NCBI RefSeq assembly: GCF_001787335.1
Contig: NZ_CP014674.1
Location: 1,692,501-1,756,500, forward strand
Source of the DNA: Kozakia baliensis
Lineage (GTDB): Bacteria > Pseudomonadota > Alphaproteobacteria > Acetobacterales > Acetobacteraceae
Direction: 5' to 3'
DNA length: 64,000 bases
In this document: piece by piece, positions 18,045-28,426 of the stretch
Numbering within the stretch: the first letter of the stretch is position 1
How the letters are laid out: each line of letters opens with the position of its first letter
Translations under genes and position numbers: made by a program
The notes under the pieces: generated by a model
Told to the model about the DNA's origin: nothing
Seen by the model: the letters and a program-made list of their open reading frames with translations, nothing else
The model's database searches: none

Positions 18045-19258
18045 TAGCTCTGCCTCCCTTCCCACCAAGTTTCGACCCGCCGATCAAGAATATCGTGCAA
18101 GGCTTCATCTTGCACCAAAGCCAAAGCGTCGATCATGAAAGCACGCACCAGCATGGCGCGCGCTTGCGCCAGTGGGATACCGCGAGATTGCAGATAGAAT
18201 AACTGCTCATCGTCGAGCGCGCCCACAGTCGCGCCATGGCTGCACTTGACGTCATCGGCATAGATTTCGAGTTCGGGCTTGCTGTCGATCTGCGCCTTTT
18301 CCGATAGAAGCAGCGCTTGGTTCATCTGATAGCCATCGGTTTTCTGCGCGATGCGATCGACGTAAATTTTGCCCTGGAACACGCCATGAGCTTCGTCCAG
18401 CAGAACGTTTTTAACGGTCTGGCGGGAATTACAATCCGGCGCGTCATGCGTGATGACGGAGGTAAGATCGGCGTGCTGCCTGTCACCAAGAAGCTGTGCC
18501 GCGTTGACATGAACATTGGCATGAACGCCATTCAAGCGCGCAAGAACTTCGTGACGCGCCAACGCTGCGCCCAAAGTCAGCATAAAGCTGTCATATGTTC
18601 CGTGTTGCGCCACATCAGCGCTGACGAGTGCAAGATGCGCCGCTTTCCGATCTTCTTGCTGCACCTTTACATGGATCAAAGCCGCATAATCGCCCACGGT
18701 CACATCGAAGACCGGATTGGAAAGATAGTTTCCATGTCCGGCCTGGATATCCAGAAGCGTTAACTTGGCACCCTCATCCAGAATAATGTGATGATGCAGA
18801 TGCGTGGAAAATGCCTCCTCGCCCTCGCTGAGAGAGATCAGTGCCAGACGCCCGGCATCGACATCTTTGGGAACGCGCAACCGCAGCCCCGGCTCTCTCA
18901 ACGCTTGGTTAAGATAAGCGATCGGTTGCTGGTGCTTCGCCTCCTCGTAAGCCACCAATACCTCAACACCTTCCGGTATATTGGACAGCGCAGAGACATA
19001 ACGCCCATTGGCGAAAACAACGCGCGCGCCAGTGGCTTCAAGCGCAAGTTCTTCCAAAAGCGCCTTCACGCGCTCTTCATCGAGTTGAGGCGCCGCCGCG
19101 TATGCTGTTTCGCTCACGGCGCGCAGCGGCGTGTAACGCCATGCTTCCACCCGCCGTTGCGGCAGGCCTTCCGCGCGCAGAATCGCCGCCGCCTCGTTCT
19201 TATCGGCGCGTGCCAGAAATGCCTCTAAGGCAGGCGACGTGTTTGTCACCGCATTCAT
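18044..19258 (-). CDS. sufD: Fe-S cluster assembly protein SufD
   Basis: SufD is the paralogue of SufB in the SufBC2D scaffold complex. The 404-residue protein contains the beta-helix core and the C-terminal KCSHGATVGALDDEQLFYL segment characteristic of SufD, with the conserved His of CSHGA. The start overlaps the sufC stop codon as ATGA, and its own stop overlaps the sufS start, implying translational coupling through the operon. Confidence 0.95.
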   Translation of the reverse strand: MNAVTNTSPALEAFLARADKNEAAAILRAEGLPQRRVEAWRYTPLRAVSETAYAAAPQLDEERVKALLEELALEATGARVVFANGRYVSALSNIPEGVEVLVAYEEAKHQQPIAYLNQALREPGLRLRVPKDVDAGRLALISLSEGEEAFSTHLHHHIILDEGAKLTLLDIQAGHGNYLSNPVFDVTVGDYAALIHVKVQQEDRKAAHLALVSADVAQHGTYDSFMLTLGAALARHEVLARLNGVHANVHVNAAQLLGDRQHADLTSVITHDAPDCNSRQTVKNVLLDEAHGVFQGKIYVDRIAQKTDGYQMNQALLLSEKAQIDSKPELEIYADDVKCSHGATVGALDDEQLFYLQSRGIPLAQARAMLVRAFMIDALALVQDEALHDILDRRVETWWEGRQS

Positions 19259-20025
19259 GCCGCCGCCTCAAGATATTTCGTGTAGCCTTGCGCTTCCAGT
19301 TCACGCGCCACTTCCGGGCCACCGCTATGGATGATCTGGCCTTTAGCCATGACATGCACGCGATCCGGCTGGATATAATCGAGCAGACGCTGATGATGCG
19401 TGATGATCAGGGCCGAGAAATCCGGCCCACGAAGGCTGTTCACGCCTTCCGCGACAATACGCAGCGCATCGATATCCAAGCCGCTATCCGTCTCGTCGAG
19501 AATGGCCAACGAAGGTTGCAGCATCCGCATCTGCAACACCTCGTTGCGCTTCTTCTCGCCACCGGAGAAGCCGACATTGACGTTACGCTTGAGCATCTCG
19601 TCCGACATATGCAAGTGCTTCGTTTCAGCACGCACCGCTTTCAGAAAGCCGACGGCATCCAACTCCGCCTCGCCACGCGCTCTGCGCACCGCGTTCACAG
19701 CTGTGCGAAGGAAGTTCGCGTTATTGACGCCCGGCAGTTCGACTGGCGCCTGAAACGCAAGAAACAACCCAAGCGCCGCTCTTTCTTCGGGTTCGAGCGC
19801 AAGCAGATCCTGCCCTTTGAATGTGACCGATCCGCCCGTTACTTCATAATCTTCCCGGCCGGACAACACATAAGATAGCGTGGATTTCCCCGAACCGTTC
19901 GGCCCCATGATCGCATGGACCTGGCCCTTGGGAATTTCCAGATCGAGACCGCGCAGAATTTCTTTCGGCGTTCCGTTATTGTCAATCTGAGCGCAAAGGC
20001 CAGAAATTTTAAGAAAATCGTTCAT
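19255..20025 (-). CDS. sufC: Fe-S cluster assembly ATPase SufC
   Basis: SufC is the ABC-type ATPase of the SufBC2D complex, cytosolic rather than a transporter. It has Walker A GPNGSGKST, the signature FSGGEKKRNEV and Walker B LAILDETDSGLD, all in SufC-specific form. The ATG at 20025 (MNDFLKISG) is chosen because AAGGG lies 8 bp upstream and the start is 13 bp after the sufB stop; the longer frame to 20058 would overlap sufB. Length is 256 residues. Confidence 0.96.
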   Translation of the reverse strand: MNDFLKISGLCAQIDNNGTPKEILRGLDLEIPKGQVHAIMGPNGSGKSTLSYVLSGREDYEVTGGSVTFKGQDLLALEPEERAALGLFLAFQAPVELPGVNNANFLRTAVNAVRRARGEAELDAVGFLKAVRAETKHLHMSDEMLKRNVNVGFSGGEKKRNEVLQMRMLQPSLAILDETDSGLDIDALRIVAEGVNSLRGPDFSALIITHHQRLLDYIQPDRVHVMAKGQIIHSGGPEVARELEAQGYTKYLEAAA

Positions 20026-20038
20026 TATCTGACCCTTA

Positions 20039-21529
20039 TTACCCAACGCTACCTTCAAGACTTAGCTGGAGCAGCTTTTGAGCCTCCACTGCGAATTCCA
20101 TTGGAAGTTCCTTGAGAACATCCTTGCAGAACCCATTGACAATTAAGCCAACTGCATCCTCTTCGGAAAGCCCGCGAGAGCGACAATAGAAAAGCTGATC
20201 CTCGGAAATTTTCGAGGTGGTCGCCTCATGCTCCACCCGTGCCGTCATGTTGCGGCTTTCAATGTAGGGCACAGTATGCGCACCGCATCGATCGCCGATC
20301 AGCAAGCTGTCGCACTGTGTGAAATTGCGGGCGTTCCGTGCCTTAGGCATCATCCGTACCAACCCACGATACGTGCTGTCCGAATGCCCCGCCGAGATCG
20401 TTTTGGCGATGATGGTGGAACGCGTGTTCGGTGCGAGATGGATCATCTTCGTGCCGGTATCGGCCTGCTGATGATTGTTCGTCACCGCAACCGAATAGAA
20501 CTCGCCGACCGAACCTTCGCCCGCCAAAATGCAAGAAGGGTATTTCCACGTAATGGCGGAACCGGTCTCGACCTGCGTCCAGGAAATTTTCGCGTTCCGA
20601 CCACGGCACGCGCCGCGCTTGGTTACGAAATTGTAAATCCCGCCACGGCCGTTTTCATCACCCGGATACCAATTCTGCACAGTCGAATATTTGATGGAGG
20701 CATCGTCCATCGCAATCAGTTCGACCACGGCAGCATGAAGCTGGTTTTCGTCTCGCATCGGTGCCGTGCAGCCTTCGAGATACGAAACGGAGGCCCCATC
20801 CTCGCAGATGATCAGCGTGCGCTCGAACTGCCCGGTATTACGCGCATTGATGCGGAAATAGGTTGAAAGCTCCATCGGGCATCGCACGCCCTTCGGCACG
20901 AAAACGAAGGAGCCGTCCGTAAATACTGCCGAATTGAGGGCTGCGAAGAAATTATCTCCCGCCGGGACGACGCTCCCAAGATAAAGCTTCACCAGATCGG
21001 GATGTTCACGGATCGCGTCGGAAATCGGGCAGAAGATAACACCGGCTTCCTCAAGCTTCTTGCGGAAAGTCGTAACCACCGAGACGCTATCGAACACCGC
21101 ATCCACGGCAACCGGCAAGCGCGCCTCTTCACCTTCCGGCATTTCGACACCGGCGAGCAAAGCCTGCTCATGCAAAGGAATACCGAGCTTTTCGTAAGTG
21201 CGGAGCAGTTCCGGATCGACCTCTTCAAGACTTTTAGGACCCGGCTTCTTCTTCGGCTGAGCGAAGTAGTGCGCGTCTTGATAGTCGATGGCCGGATAAT
21301 GCGGCTTCTGCCACGTCGGCTCTTCCATCTTCTGCCAAGCGCGATAGGCTTTCAGGCGCCATTCCAGCATCCATTCCGGCTCTTGCTTCTGCATGGAGAT
21401 GAAGCGGATCGTTTCCTCGCTCAAGCCCTTCGGCGCGATATCCATCTCGATATCGGTCTCGAAACCCCACTTATAGGTCGATTGGCCAAGGTTTTCGACG
21501 GCTTCACGGGTCTCTGTTACAGCTGGCAT
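20039..21529 (-). CDS. sufB: Fe-S cluster assembly protein SufB
   Basis: SufB is the scaffold subunit on which the nascent Fe-S cluster is built. The 496-residue protein contains [24 protein letters not shown] and the C-terminal [21 protein letters not shown] typical of SufB. The open frame reaches 21625 inside sufR, but MPAVTETRE at 21529 follows GGAAGG and is one base beyond the sufR stop codon. It is the first structural gene after the regulator. Confidence 0.96.
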   Translation of the reverse strand: MPAVTETREAVENLGQSTYKWGFETDIEMDIAPKGLSEETIRFISMQKQEPEWMLEWRLKAYRAWQKMEEPTWQKPHYPAIDYQDAHYFAQPKKKPGPKSLEEVDPELLRTYEKLGIPLHEQALLAGVEMPEGEEARLPVAVDAVFDSVSVVTTFRKKLEEAGVIFCPISDAIREHPDLVKLYLGSVVPAGDNFFAALNSAVFTDGSFVFVPKGVRCPMELSTYFRINARNTGQFERTLIICEDGASVSYLEGCTAPMRDENQLHAAVVELIAMDDASIKYSTVQNWYPGDENGRGGIYNFVTKRGACRGRNAKISWTQVETGSAITWKYPSCILAGEGSVGEFYSVAVTNNHQQADTGTKMIHLAPNTRSTIIAKTISAGHSDSTYRGLVRMMPKARNARNFTQCDSLLIGDRCGAHTVPYIESRNMTARVEHEATTSKISEDQLFYCRSRGLSEEDAVGLIVNGFCKDVLKELPMEFAVEAQKLLQLSLEGSVG

Positions 21530-21530
21530 C

Positions 21531-21998
21531 TCAACCTTCCTTCTCGGCTCGAATAGCGGGGGACAATGTCTCTGGCTGAGGTGCCAAAAAATCCAAACAG
21601 GGCTGGACGTGCGCCATATCGGCAAGGGAGATGGACATCAACGTCTCTCGAATGGCGTTGTTCACCATATCCCAGTGGCCCGATAGATTGCAGGTCGCCC
21701 TTGCCTCGCAGCTTCGGCCATCCACGCATGCCGTAATCGCAATCGGCCCATCCACGGCGGTAATGACATTCGCCACGGAGATCTCCTCCAGTGGCTGAGC
21801 AAGACGATAACCGCCTCGCGCCCCACGATGAGAGACCACCAACCCATCCGCTGCCAAGCCCTTGAGCAATTTCGCCACGGTCGGCTCGGGCACGCCCGTT
21901 TCGGATGCGAGCGCGGTGGCGGTCGTCAAATTATCATGACGACCCAACTGTACGAGCAATACGGTCGCATAATCGGCAAGTTTCGACAGCCTGAGCAT
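21531..21998 (-). CDS. Rrf2/IscR-type regulator of the suf operon
   Basis: This 155-residue Rrf2-family winged-helix protein begins [18 protein letters not shown]. Three cysteines at [13 protein letters not shown] (C-x5-C-x5-C) match the cluster-binding spacing of IscR, so it should sense Fe-S status and control the operon that it heads. Its TGA stop is one base before the sufB ATG. An inverted repeat in its promoter region (22008-22061) may be an operator. Proteins of this type are annotated as SUF-system regulators in Alphaproteobacteria. Confidence 0.92.
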   Translation of the reverse strand: MLRLSKLADYATVLLVQLGRHDNLTTATALASETGVPEPTVAKLLKGLAADGLVVSHRGARGGYRLAQPLEEISVANVITAVDGPIAITACVDGRSCEARATCNLSGHWDMVNNAIRETLMSISLADMAHVQPCLDFLAPQPETLSPAIRAEKEG

Positions 21999-22007
21999 AG
22001 CGCTCCC

Positions 22008-22061
22008 TCAATCGGGTCCTATGAGGAGAAATCCAATACAGACCCTTGCAGTCCTGATTGA
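22008..22061. promoter_or_regulatory. Inverted repeat upstream of the suf operon, possible operator
   Basis: TCAATCGGG (22008-22016) and CCTGATTGA (22053-22061) are inverted repeats matching at eight of nine bases, separated by 36 bp, directly upstream of the Rrf2-type regulator start. The location suits autoregulation of suf by its own regulator, but I cannot match it confidently to a known IscR-type site. Confidence 0.3.
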
Positions 22062-22129
22062 AGAGGAGATGCGCGTGTGCGGGCTTCACGTCAACCCTAG
22101 ACCGTTAATTCATTTCTCACATCACCGCG

Positions 22130-23464
22130 CTAACCGAACGGACCGAAGCAAAGACGCAACACCGCATCCAGCCCTGCACCAACGAGAAAACCAACGATCG
22201 TTCCGTTTATGCGAATATATTGAAGATCTCGTCCAACACGTTGTTCCAGTTTCGTCGAAAGAACGCTGGCATCCCAACGGCCCATCACGGAAGCGATAAA
22301 GCCCGACAGCTTTTCGCGTAGCGACGGCAGAACCCGGATGACCGAAACCGATATGCCACGTGTGATACGGTCGCGCAGCGCTTCTTCATATTTCATCTGA
22401 TCGGCCAGATGCAGCAAAGACGCTTCGATGACGCTCGCACTCCATCCGTCATCATGCTCCAGATCGGCTTCCGCCAGACTGCGCAGCTTCTGCCACAATT
22501 CCCCGCTCCAGGCTTTGAGGCTCTCATGCCCCAAAACATCGACGACGCCCCGCCCCAAACTCGCCCGGCGCGCCGGATCGGTTTCGAGACGGTCGATCTC
22601 CTGGCGTACCCATTGCGTAAAGCCTTCACGCAATTCGGAATTGCGCGGATCGACACGATCCAATTCCACATAAAGAGCGCTAAGGACCCGCCCCGCCACC
22701 GAGGCGCCGATCGCCCAGCCAACGACGCGGCCACCCTGCTCCCGAACGCGCTCCTCGATGAACGCCCGCAGCGCGGGCTCGCGTTTTTGCACGGCACGCT
22801 TGGTCCGATCCAAAATAAAGGAAAGGACTTCTTGATGCAGTTCGCTGTCCACCATCGCCCGCAAGGCGCGCGCCATGATCGGCGCAGTCGTCTCGCCCTT
22901 CAGCAAAACCGGCAAGGCCCGGTTGATAGCGGCGGAAGCGCGTCCATCCTCCAAGCGGTCCAGAAGCGAGGGAACCGTCCTGCGGATAGTGCGCGTCACG
23001 GCGGCAAGTGTTTCGGGTTGACGCAGAGCATCGGCCAGCATGCTTGGCACATCGACGCTTTGAAGCGCCCTGATGACATCTTGCTCGGTGAAAAACTGCG
23101 TCGAGATGAAGCGGCCAAGCCCTTGCCCCAAACGCTTCTGCTGACGCGGCAGAATAGCAGTATGGGGAATCGGCAAACCAAGCGGATGACGAAAAAGTGC
23201 TGTGACGGCAAACCAATCGGCAATACCCCCCACAACGCCTGCTCTCGCCCCCGAACGCAGCATTTCCAAGGCAGTGCTATCAGGCACGTAATGCCACGCT
23301 GGAAGCCCGGTCGCGAGAAGCATGACCCCGCCCATTCCCAGCAATAATCCGCTAGCAATCCGCCGCGCCGTACGCAAAGCGGCAATCGCGTCCGCCTCAG
23401 CGGAAGATGAAGTCACAGACGAAACGCCCTCATGACGGTGCAGCGGAGCCGATGTTCCATTCAT
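22130..23464 (-). CDS. DUF445 family membrane protein
   Basis: The 444-residue protein has a hydrophobic segment near residues 38-58 (LLLGMGGVMLLATGLPAW), then the DUF445 hallmark GARAGVVGGIADWFAVTALF, a long helical region and a C-terminal hydrophobic segment (NGTIVGFLVGAGLDAVLRL). This matches bacterial DUF445 proteins (YjiN-like), which are predicted inner-membrane proteins of unknown function. GGAAG precedes the ATG. It is divergent from the PEP-carboxylase-like gene and sits downstream of the suf promoter region on the same strand as suf. Confidence 0.88.
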   Translation of the reverse strand: MNGTSAPLHRHEGVSSVTSSSAEADAIAALRTARRIASGLLLGMGGVMLLATGLPAWHYVPDSTALEMLRSGARAGVVGGIADWFAVTALFRHPLGLPIPHTAILPRQQKRLGQGLGRFISTQFFTEQDVIRALQSVDVPSMLADALRQPETLAAVTRTIRRTVPSLLDRLEDGRASAAINRALPVLLKGETTAPIMARALRAMVDSELHQEVLSFILDRTKRAVQKREPALRAFIEERVREQGGRVVGWAIGASVAGRVLSALYVELDRVDPRNSELREGFTQWVRQEIDRLETDPARRASLGRGVVDVLGHESLKAWSGELWQKLRSLAEADLEHDDGWSASVIEASLLHLADQMKYEEALRDRITRGISVSVIRVLPSLREKLSGFIASVMGRWDASVLSTKLEQRVGRDLQYIRINGTIVGFLVGAGLDAVLRLCFGPFG

Positions 23465-23540
23465 TGAGCTTCCGATACCACTTCGGGCATCGATTGTCCT
23501 GCTTTCATCTTAATTACCGCTTTGCACTCATGCGACGCTC

Positions 23541-26432
23541 GTGGAAGATAAACACTTCCACAGTTCAGACCGCAGTGAGATTGTTTTGTCCATCAGCACT
23601 TCGCCCCATGAGCCTTACAGAACTACCAACGCCGACCTAGCGGCCCGTGCAGGGAAAGGCCATGAGATTGCGCGCAAATTGAGCGACGAGATGCAGAAAT
23701 TACAGGATAGTAACCCTATCGAACATTCCTGCGGCGATGCGGTCCAGCTTCTTTCCAATAAAATCAGCGACGAACTATCGAATGGCCGCCTCGCGTTAGA
23801 GGACGTCGAAGCCGCCGTGCGCGATTTACGTGATGCAAACCTTTGCGACCGCGCAGCACGTTTGCGGAGTTATGTCGGGCTTAATGAGGACCTCACGCCG
23901 GCAGACCGAATGGATGCGGCGGCGGCAACGCTCGTGGAAGCTTATGATAATCCCGTCGCTTTGGCCGATGCTCTAGCGCGCCCATCTTTCGCTGCGGTTT
24001 TCACGGCTCATCCGACCTTCGCTCTCGCGGATAAAATCTATCGCCACATCGTGGACATGGCGACAGATCCTGAACATAAACTCCCCGAGTTCAAAACCCA
24101 TCGGCGGGAAGCACCGCCCACTCTCGCCCATGAGCAGTCCCTCGCCCTAGCCGCCATTCTGCGCGGGCGCGATGCACTCGACCTGCTGAATGCCGCAATT
24201 TTGCGCCATGCCGCGCGCAAATGGCCCGACACCATTTTTTCCCCGCGCCCGTTGATCCTCTCCACATGGGTCGGCTTCGACACGGATGGCCGAAACGATA
24301 TTCATTGGTGGGATACGTTGCGCATTCGGCTGGCGCTGAAACGCACCCAACTTGAGCGCCTCCATCGGCAGCTTCAGCCGCTTGTCGCAAGCCAGTCGCC
24401 TCTCCTGTCTCGAATCGACGAGGCCCTTACCGCCGTCGCGGAACAGGAAGCGGCGTGCCCTAATCATCAACATCATGATGCGGCTGCCATTTCGGCCTTC
24501 GCAAAGGCACTGGTGACACGCCGGGAAGCTGCGCTGCCTAATACGGACGTGCTTCTGCCGCTCTTCGAACAAGCACTTTCCGAAGCCGATTCCGCAACCC
24601 GGCCGGAACTCATCACAGCGCGTGCCGGATTTTTCGCTCACGGCCTCAGCGCCGCACACATCCATACGCGCCTCAACGCCGCTCAGATTTATAATGTGGC
24701 GCGCCATCGCCTCGGCATTGAGGACGATCCAAACGTTCCGTCCCGCCGTCGCACCGTGCTGACCCAAATCAACGAAGCGCTCGACGAATTGCAAACGCCG
24801 CTTCCGGTCGATTTCGGCGCATTGATGATCGAGCAATCATCGGCGGCGCGCTTGATGATGACGATGGCGCAAATTCTCAAGCATATCGATAGCGAAACGC
24901 CGATTCGCTTCCTCATCGCCGAGACGGAGAGCGGCTATACGCTTCTCGCCACGCTTTGGCTTGCGCGCCTGCTGGGCATTCAAGACCGCCAAATTCAAAT
25001 TTCGCCCTTGTTCGAAACGCAAGACGCGCTCGAACATGGCGAGATCATTTTGGAAGAAGCTTTCCGGTCCCCTCACTGGCGCAGCTATCTCCGCGCGAAC
25101 GGAAAGCTGTGCCTGCAATTCGGCTATTCCGATTCCGGTCGCTATATCGGGCAGCTAGCCGCGACCAACCTCGTCGAACGCCTGCGTCTGCGCACTCTGA
25201 CTCTCATGCAAAAACATGGTTTGCAGGACCTCGAACTCGTTCTGTTCGATACGCATGGTGAAAGCATCGGACGCGGTGCGCATCCTTTCCGCCTGACGGA
25301 TCGTCTAAGTTATTTCTCTCCCGAACATACCCATGCCCTATTCGCCAAGGCTGGGATCCATATTCGGGAAGAAACGGCGTTTCAGGGAGCGGATGGCTAT
25401 ATGCTATTCGGGACACCCCAAATCGCCGAAGCAACTGTGGCGATCCTGGCGGAACACATCTCCCAGCGCCATAACGAAGCGCATCCCGATCCTATCTATG
25501 ACGAACCGGATTTTGCCGCCGATTTCTTTTCCACCATCGCGCTCGACACCAGCGCATTGGTCGAAGACCCAGGCTATGCCGCGCTTTTGGGGGCTTTCGG
25601 CCCCGCGCTGATCGACAAATCGGGATCGAGGCCCTCCGCCCGTCAGGCGGATGGCCTCAGTGTCACCCGGATCACTCACCCGAGCCAACTTCGCGCCATT
25701 CCCAACAACGCCATTCTTCAGCAGTTGGGATGGTGGGCGAACGTGCTGCAAGGGCTCGGCACCGCAGCTTCTCGCCATCCGGACACGTTCGAACAACTAT
25801 CCAAATCCAGCAGACGGTTCGGCCTTGCACTCGATTTCGCGCGGCAAGCCTTGGCACATTCGGATATCAACGTTCTGCGCAGCACGATCCGCATGCTTGA
25901 TCCCGGAACGTGGTTGGATCGCGCCGCCAGCACGCGGGATGAAGAAAAACGCCGCCAATATCTTGGGCTGGCGCGCGGCCTGGAAGATCAGGAATTCTGG
26001 AAAAGCCTTCCTGCGATGTTTCGCCGCATTCAAGCGGACCATATCGCTCTACGCGCCGTTTGGAACCACACATTGCGCATGGGCGGAACCGAACGCACGC
26101 TTCATGCAATCCGGCACGCGGTTATCGAGCAGATTTGGCTTCTGGCGACACGCATTCCCTATTTCAGTCCGCGCAACGATATTTCGCGCGAAACGCTCTT
26201 GGCTCTTATTCTGCGTCTAGATATTCCCGTAGCCCTCAAACATCTCGCACAGATTTTCCCTCGCAGCGCGGATGTGGTCGCGGATATCGATTTTTATGAG
26301 CCTGTCGGCCCACGTGACGATCACGGCTTTACGCGCGAGCATGAAGATATTTTTGTGCCCATGCAGCGGCTTTTCGCGCTTCAACGTGAAATTAGCGTCG
26401 CCATTCTGCACGCCAATGGCACTTTCGGGTGA
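23541..26432 (+). CDS. Phosphoenolpyruvate carboxylase-like protein, divergent at the active site
   Basis: The 963-residue protein aligns by eye along the whole PEP carboxylase fold: VFTAHPT near residue 154, FGYSDSGRYIG, SIGRGAHP and LRAIP. PEP carboxylase converts PEP and bicarbonate to oxaloacetate. However, several residues known to be essential in the E. coli enzyme differ. FHGRGG is FDTHGE here, losing the His and first Arg; the Lys of SDSAKDAG is Arg; and the Arg of the later QNR block is not apparent. The C-terminal RNTG end is also missing. It may be a non-PEPC paralogue. The GTG start has no clear ribosome site; a TTG at 23586 is an alternative. Confidence 0.75.
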   Translation: MEDKHFHSSDRSEIVLSISTSPHEPYRTTNADLAARAGKGHEIARKLSDEMQKLQDSNPIEHSCGDAVQLLSNKISDELSNGRLALEDVEAAVRDLRDANLCDRAARLRSYVGLNEDLTPADRMDAAAATLVEAYDNPVALADALARPSFAAVFTAHPTFALADKIYRHIVDMATDPEHKLPEFKTHRREAPPTLAHEQSLALAAILRGRDALDLLNAAILRHAARKWPDTIFSPRPLILSTWVGFDTDGRNDIHWWDTLRIRLALKRTQLERLHRQLQPLVASQSPLLSRIDEALTAVAEQEAACPNHQHHDAAAISAFAKALVTRREAALPNTDVLLPLFEQALSEADSATRPELITARAGFFAHGLSAAHIHTRLNAAQIYNVARHRLGIEDDPNVPSRRRTVLTQINEALDELQTPLPVDFGALMIEQSSAARLMMTMAQILKHIDSETPIRFLIAETESGYTLLATLWLARLLGIQDRQIQISPLFETQDALEHGEIILEEAFRSPHWRSYLRANGKLCLQFGYSDSGRYIGQLAATNLVERLRLRTLTLMQKHGLQDLELVLFDTHGESIGRGAHPFRLTDRLSYFSPEHTHALFAKAGIHIREETAFQGADGYMLFGTPQIAEATVAILAEHISQRHNEAHPDPIYDEPDFAADFFSTIALDTSALVEDPGYAALLGAFGPALIDKSGSRPSARQADGLSVTRITHPSQLRAIPNNAILQQLGWWANVLQGLGTAASRHPDTFEQLSKSSRRFGLALDFARQALAHSDINVLRSTIRMLDPGTWLDRAASTRDEEKRRQYLGLARGLEDQEFWKSLPAMFRRIQADHIALRAVWNHTLRMGGTERTLHAIRHAVIEQIWLLATRIPYFSPRNDISRETLLALILRLDIPVALKHLAQIFPRSADVVADIDFYEPVGPRDDHGFTREHEDIFVPMQRLFALQREISVAILHANGTFG

Positions 26433-26503
26433 TCATAACGACATAGCAACATGAAGGAACAAGGATTAGCATTGCCGCGTATTTCAATACGTGGAGGATA
26501 TCC

Positions 26504-28093
26504 TTGTCTCGCAACTATCTCGTCGCCTCCGTCGCAAGCTTTCTTTTAAGCAACGCGGCGTCGGCGGCTGCCCCTACCTTGCCAATATCCTCGGGCCAGG
26601 ATTCGATAACGACGGGACACGTCACGATCGGTCATGCGACGGTTCCCTACCGCGCCATTGCTGGCAACCTGCTGGTACATGAACATAAATATGACGATTC
26701 TCAACATGTTATCGAAGAAAATACCGGCGAGAAGTTGGGCAAGAACCAGTCGAAAGAGAACGACGACATCCACGATGCCGTCGCTTCGATGTTCTACGTC
26801 GCCTATGTCAAGGAAGGTGTGAAATCGGCCAATCGGCCAATTACGTTCGTCTATAATGGCGGTCCGGGTTCAGCGTCGGTCTGGCTACATATGGGATCGT
26901 TCGGGCCGGTTCGTCTCGATACACCCGGAGATTTTCATCTACCCGCCGCACCCTATAAACTCATCAACAACAATCAGTCCCTGCTGGACGTCACCGATCT
27001 TGTGTTTGTCGATGCACCCGGCACCGGCTTCGGTAGAATTGCAGGGCAAGATCATGAAAAAGCGTTTTACGGCGTCGATGAAGACGGCCATGCTTTTACA
27101 AGGTTCATCGCGCAGTTTCTCGCGAAGTATAACCGCTACAATTCGCCCAAATATCTGCTTGGCGAAAGCTACGGCACCATGCGCTCCGCCGTCGTCATCA
27201 ACGATCTACAAGATGATGAAAACATCGATTTCAATGGCGTAATCTTACTGTCGCAAATCCTGAATTATGAAAATAACATCGATGCGCCGCGCGCCAATCC
27301 TGGCATAGACGAGCCTTACGAACTGGCGCTTCCCAGCTATGCCGCAACCGCGTGGTATCATAACGTTCTTCCTCACAAACCCACGGATCTTCCAAAATTT
27401 TTGGCGGAAGTCGAACAGTTCGCAATCACCGATTACACGGTAGCCCTGCATCAAGGCGCTGATCTACCGCAGGCACAACGACAGGCCATTGCTGAAAAGC
27501 TGCATGGTTATACGGGCTTGTCGGTCGATTATCTTCTTCAGGGCGATCTCAGAATTACCGGCGGCCAGTTTTCCAAACATCTGCAGCAAGCTACGGGAAT
27601 GACGACCGGAAGACTGGATTCACGCTTCTCAGGACCCAGCCTGAATCTTATGAGCGAAGAAGCGGGATACGATCCCCAATCTACAGCCATCAGCTCAGCC
27701 TATATTTCCGCCTTCAACGACTATGCCCGTACCGTTCTTCATTACGGTGACAGCCAACGCTATCTCGGTGGCATAGATCCTACATGGAACTATCGCCACA
27801 AACAGCCTGGAATGGGAACGTCCGATCTCGGCGCGAATGTAATGCCAGATTTAGCGAATGCCATGAAAACCAACCCTCAACTGCATGTCATGTTGAATGC
27901 CGGTTATTACGATTTGGCGACGCCTTTCTATGAAGGAATTTATGAGATGAAGCACCTTCCCATACCGTCGAACCTACAAAAGAATATTGAATATAAACAA
28001 TATTTCTCAGGCCATATGGTATATGTGGACCCGGCTTCCTTACAGGAACTCCATGACAACATGGCAAATTTCATTAACCGAACACACAACTAA
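26504..28093 (+). CDS. Secreted serine carboxypeptidase, peptidase family S10
   Basis: The protein starts at TTG, 6 bp after GGAGG, with a clear signal peptide (about residues 1-23, ending SAAA). The mature part has the S10 hallmarks: FVYNGGPGSASVWLH (oxyanion region), the nucleophile Ser in LLGESYGTMR, the Asp in AGYYDLATPF and the His in FSGHMVYVD. It would cleave C-terminal residues from peptides in the periplasm. At 529 residues it fits bacterial S10 proteins, which are frequent in Acetobacteraceae. It follows the PEPC-like gene by 71 bp. Confidence 0.9.
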   Translation: MSRNYLVASVASFLLSNAASAAAPTLPISSGQDSITTGHVTIGHATVPYRAIAGNLLVHEHKYDDSQHVIEENTGEKLGKNQSKENDDIHDAVASMFYVAYVKEGVKSANRPITFVYNGGPGSASVWLHMGSFGPVRLDTPGDFHLPAAPYKLINNNQSLLDVTDLVFVDAPGTGFGRIAGQDHEKAFYGVDEDGHAFTRFIAQFLAKYNRYNSPKYLLGESYGTMRSAVVINDLQDDENIDFNGVILLSQILNYENNIDAPRANPGIDEPYELALPSYAATAWYHNVLPHKPTDLPKFLAEVEQFAITDYTVALHQGADLPQAQRQAIAEKLHGYTGLSVDYLLQGDLRITGGQFSKHLQQATGMTTGRLDSRFSGPSLNLMSEEAGYDPQSTAISSAYISAFNDYARTVLHYGDSQRYLGGIDPTWNYRHKQPGMGTSDLGANVMPDLANAMKTNPQLHVMLNAGYYDLATPFYEGIYEMKHLPIPSNLQKNIEYKQYFSGHMVYVDPASLQELHDNMANFINRTHN

Positions 28094-28152
28094 AAACGTC
28101 CTATCCCGTTGGCGTTCTTTCCATACTGTCATTTTGAAGTCGAGAACGCACC

Positions 28153-28407
28153 ATGCATCTTATCTGGACCTTGATCATCGGTTTCTTCATCGGACTGATC
28201 GCCAAGTTTCTTATGCCCGGACGCGACCCCGGAGGATTTATCATTACGATTTTCCTCGGTATCGCCGGCTCTGTCTTGGCAGGTTGGCTCGGTCAGCATC
28301 TGCACTTTTATGGCCCCGGGCAACCAGCAGGCTTCATCGCCTCTGTTGTAGGCGCCATGATCCTACTTTTTCTCTACCGTATCCTGTTTCGCAACAATAA
28401 CGTTTAG
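28153..28407 (+). CDS. GlsB/YeaQ/YmgE family small membrane protein
   Basis: The 84-residue protein has three hydrophobic helices (about residues 3-20, 30-48 and 58-78) separated by AKFLMPGRDPGG and GWLGQHLHFYGPG, the conserved glycine-rich loops of the transglycosylase-associated protein family. These inner-membrane proteins are stress-linked but their activity is not known. A terminator follows within 20 bp. Confidence 0.85.
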   Translation: MHLIWTLIIGFFIGLIAKFLMPGRDPGGFIITIFLGIAGSVLAGWLGQHLHFYGPGQPAGFIASVVGAMILLFLYRILFRNNNV

Positions 28408-28426
28408 AGTTTCCTACTTAAGCCAT

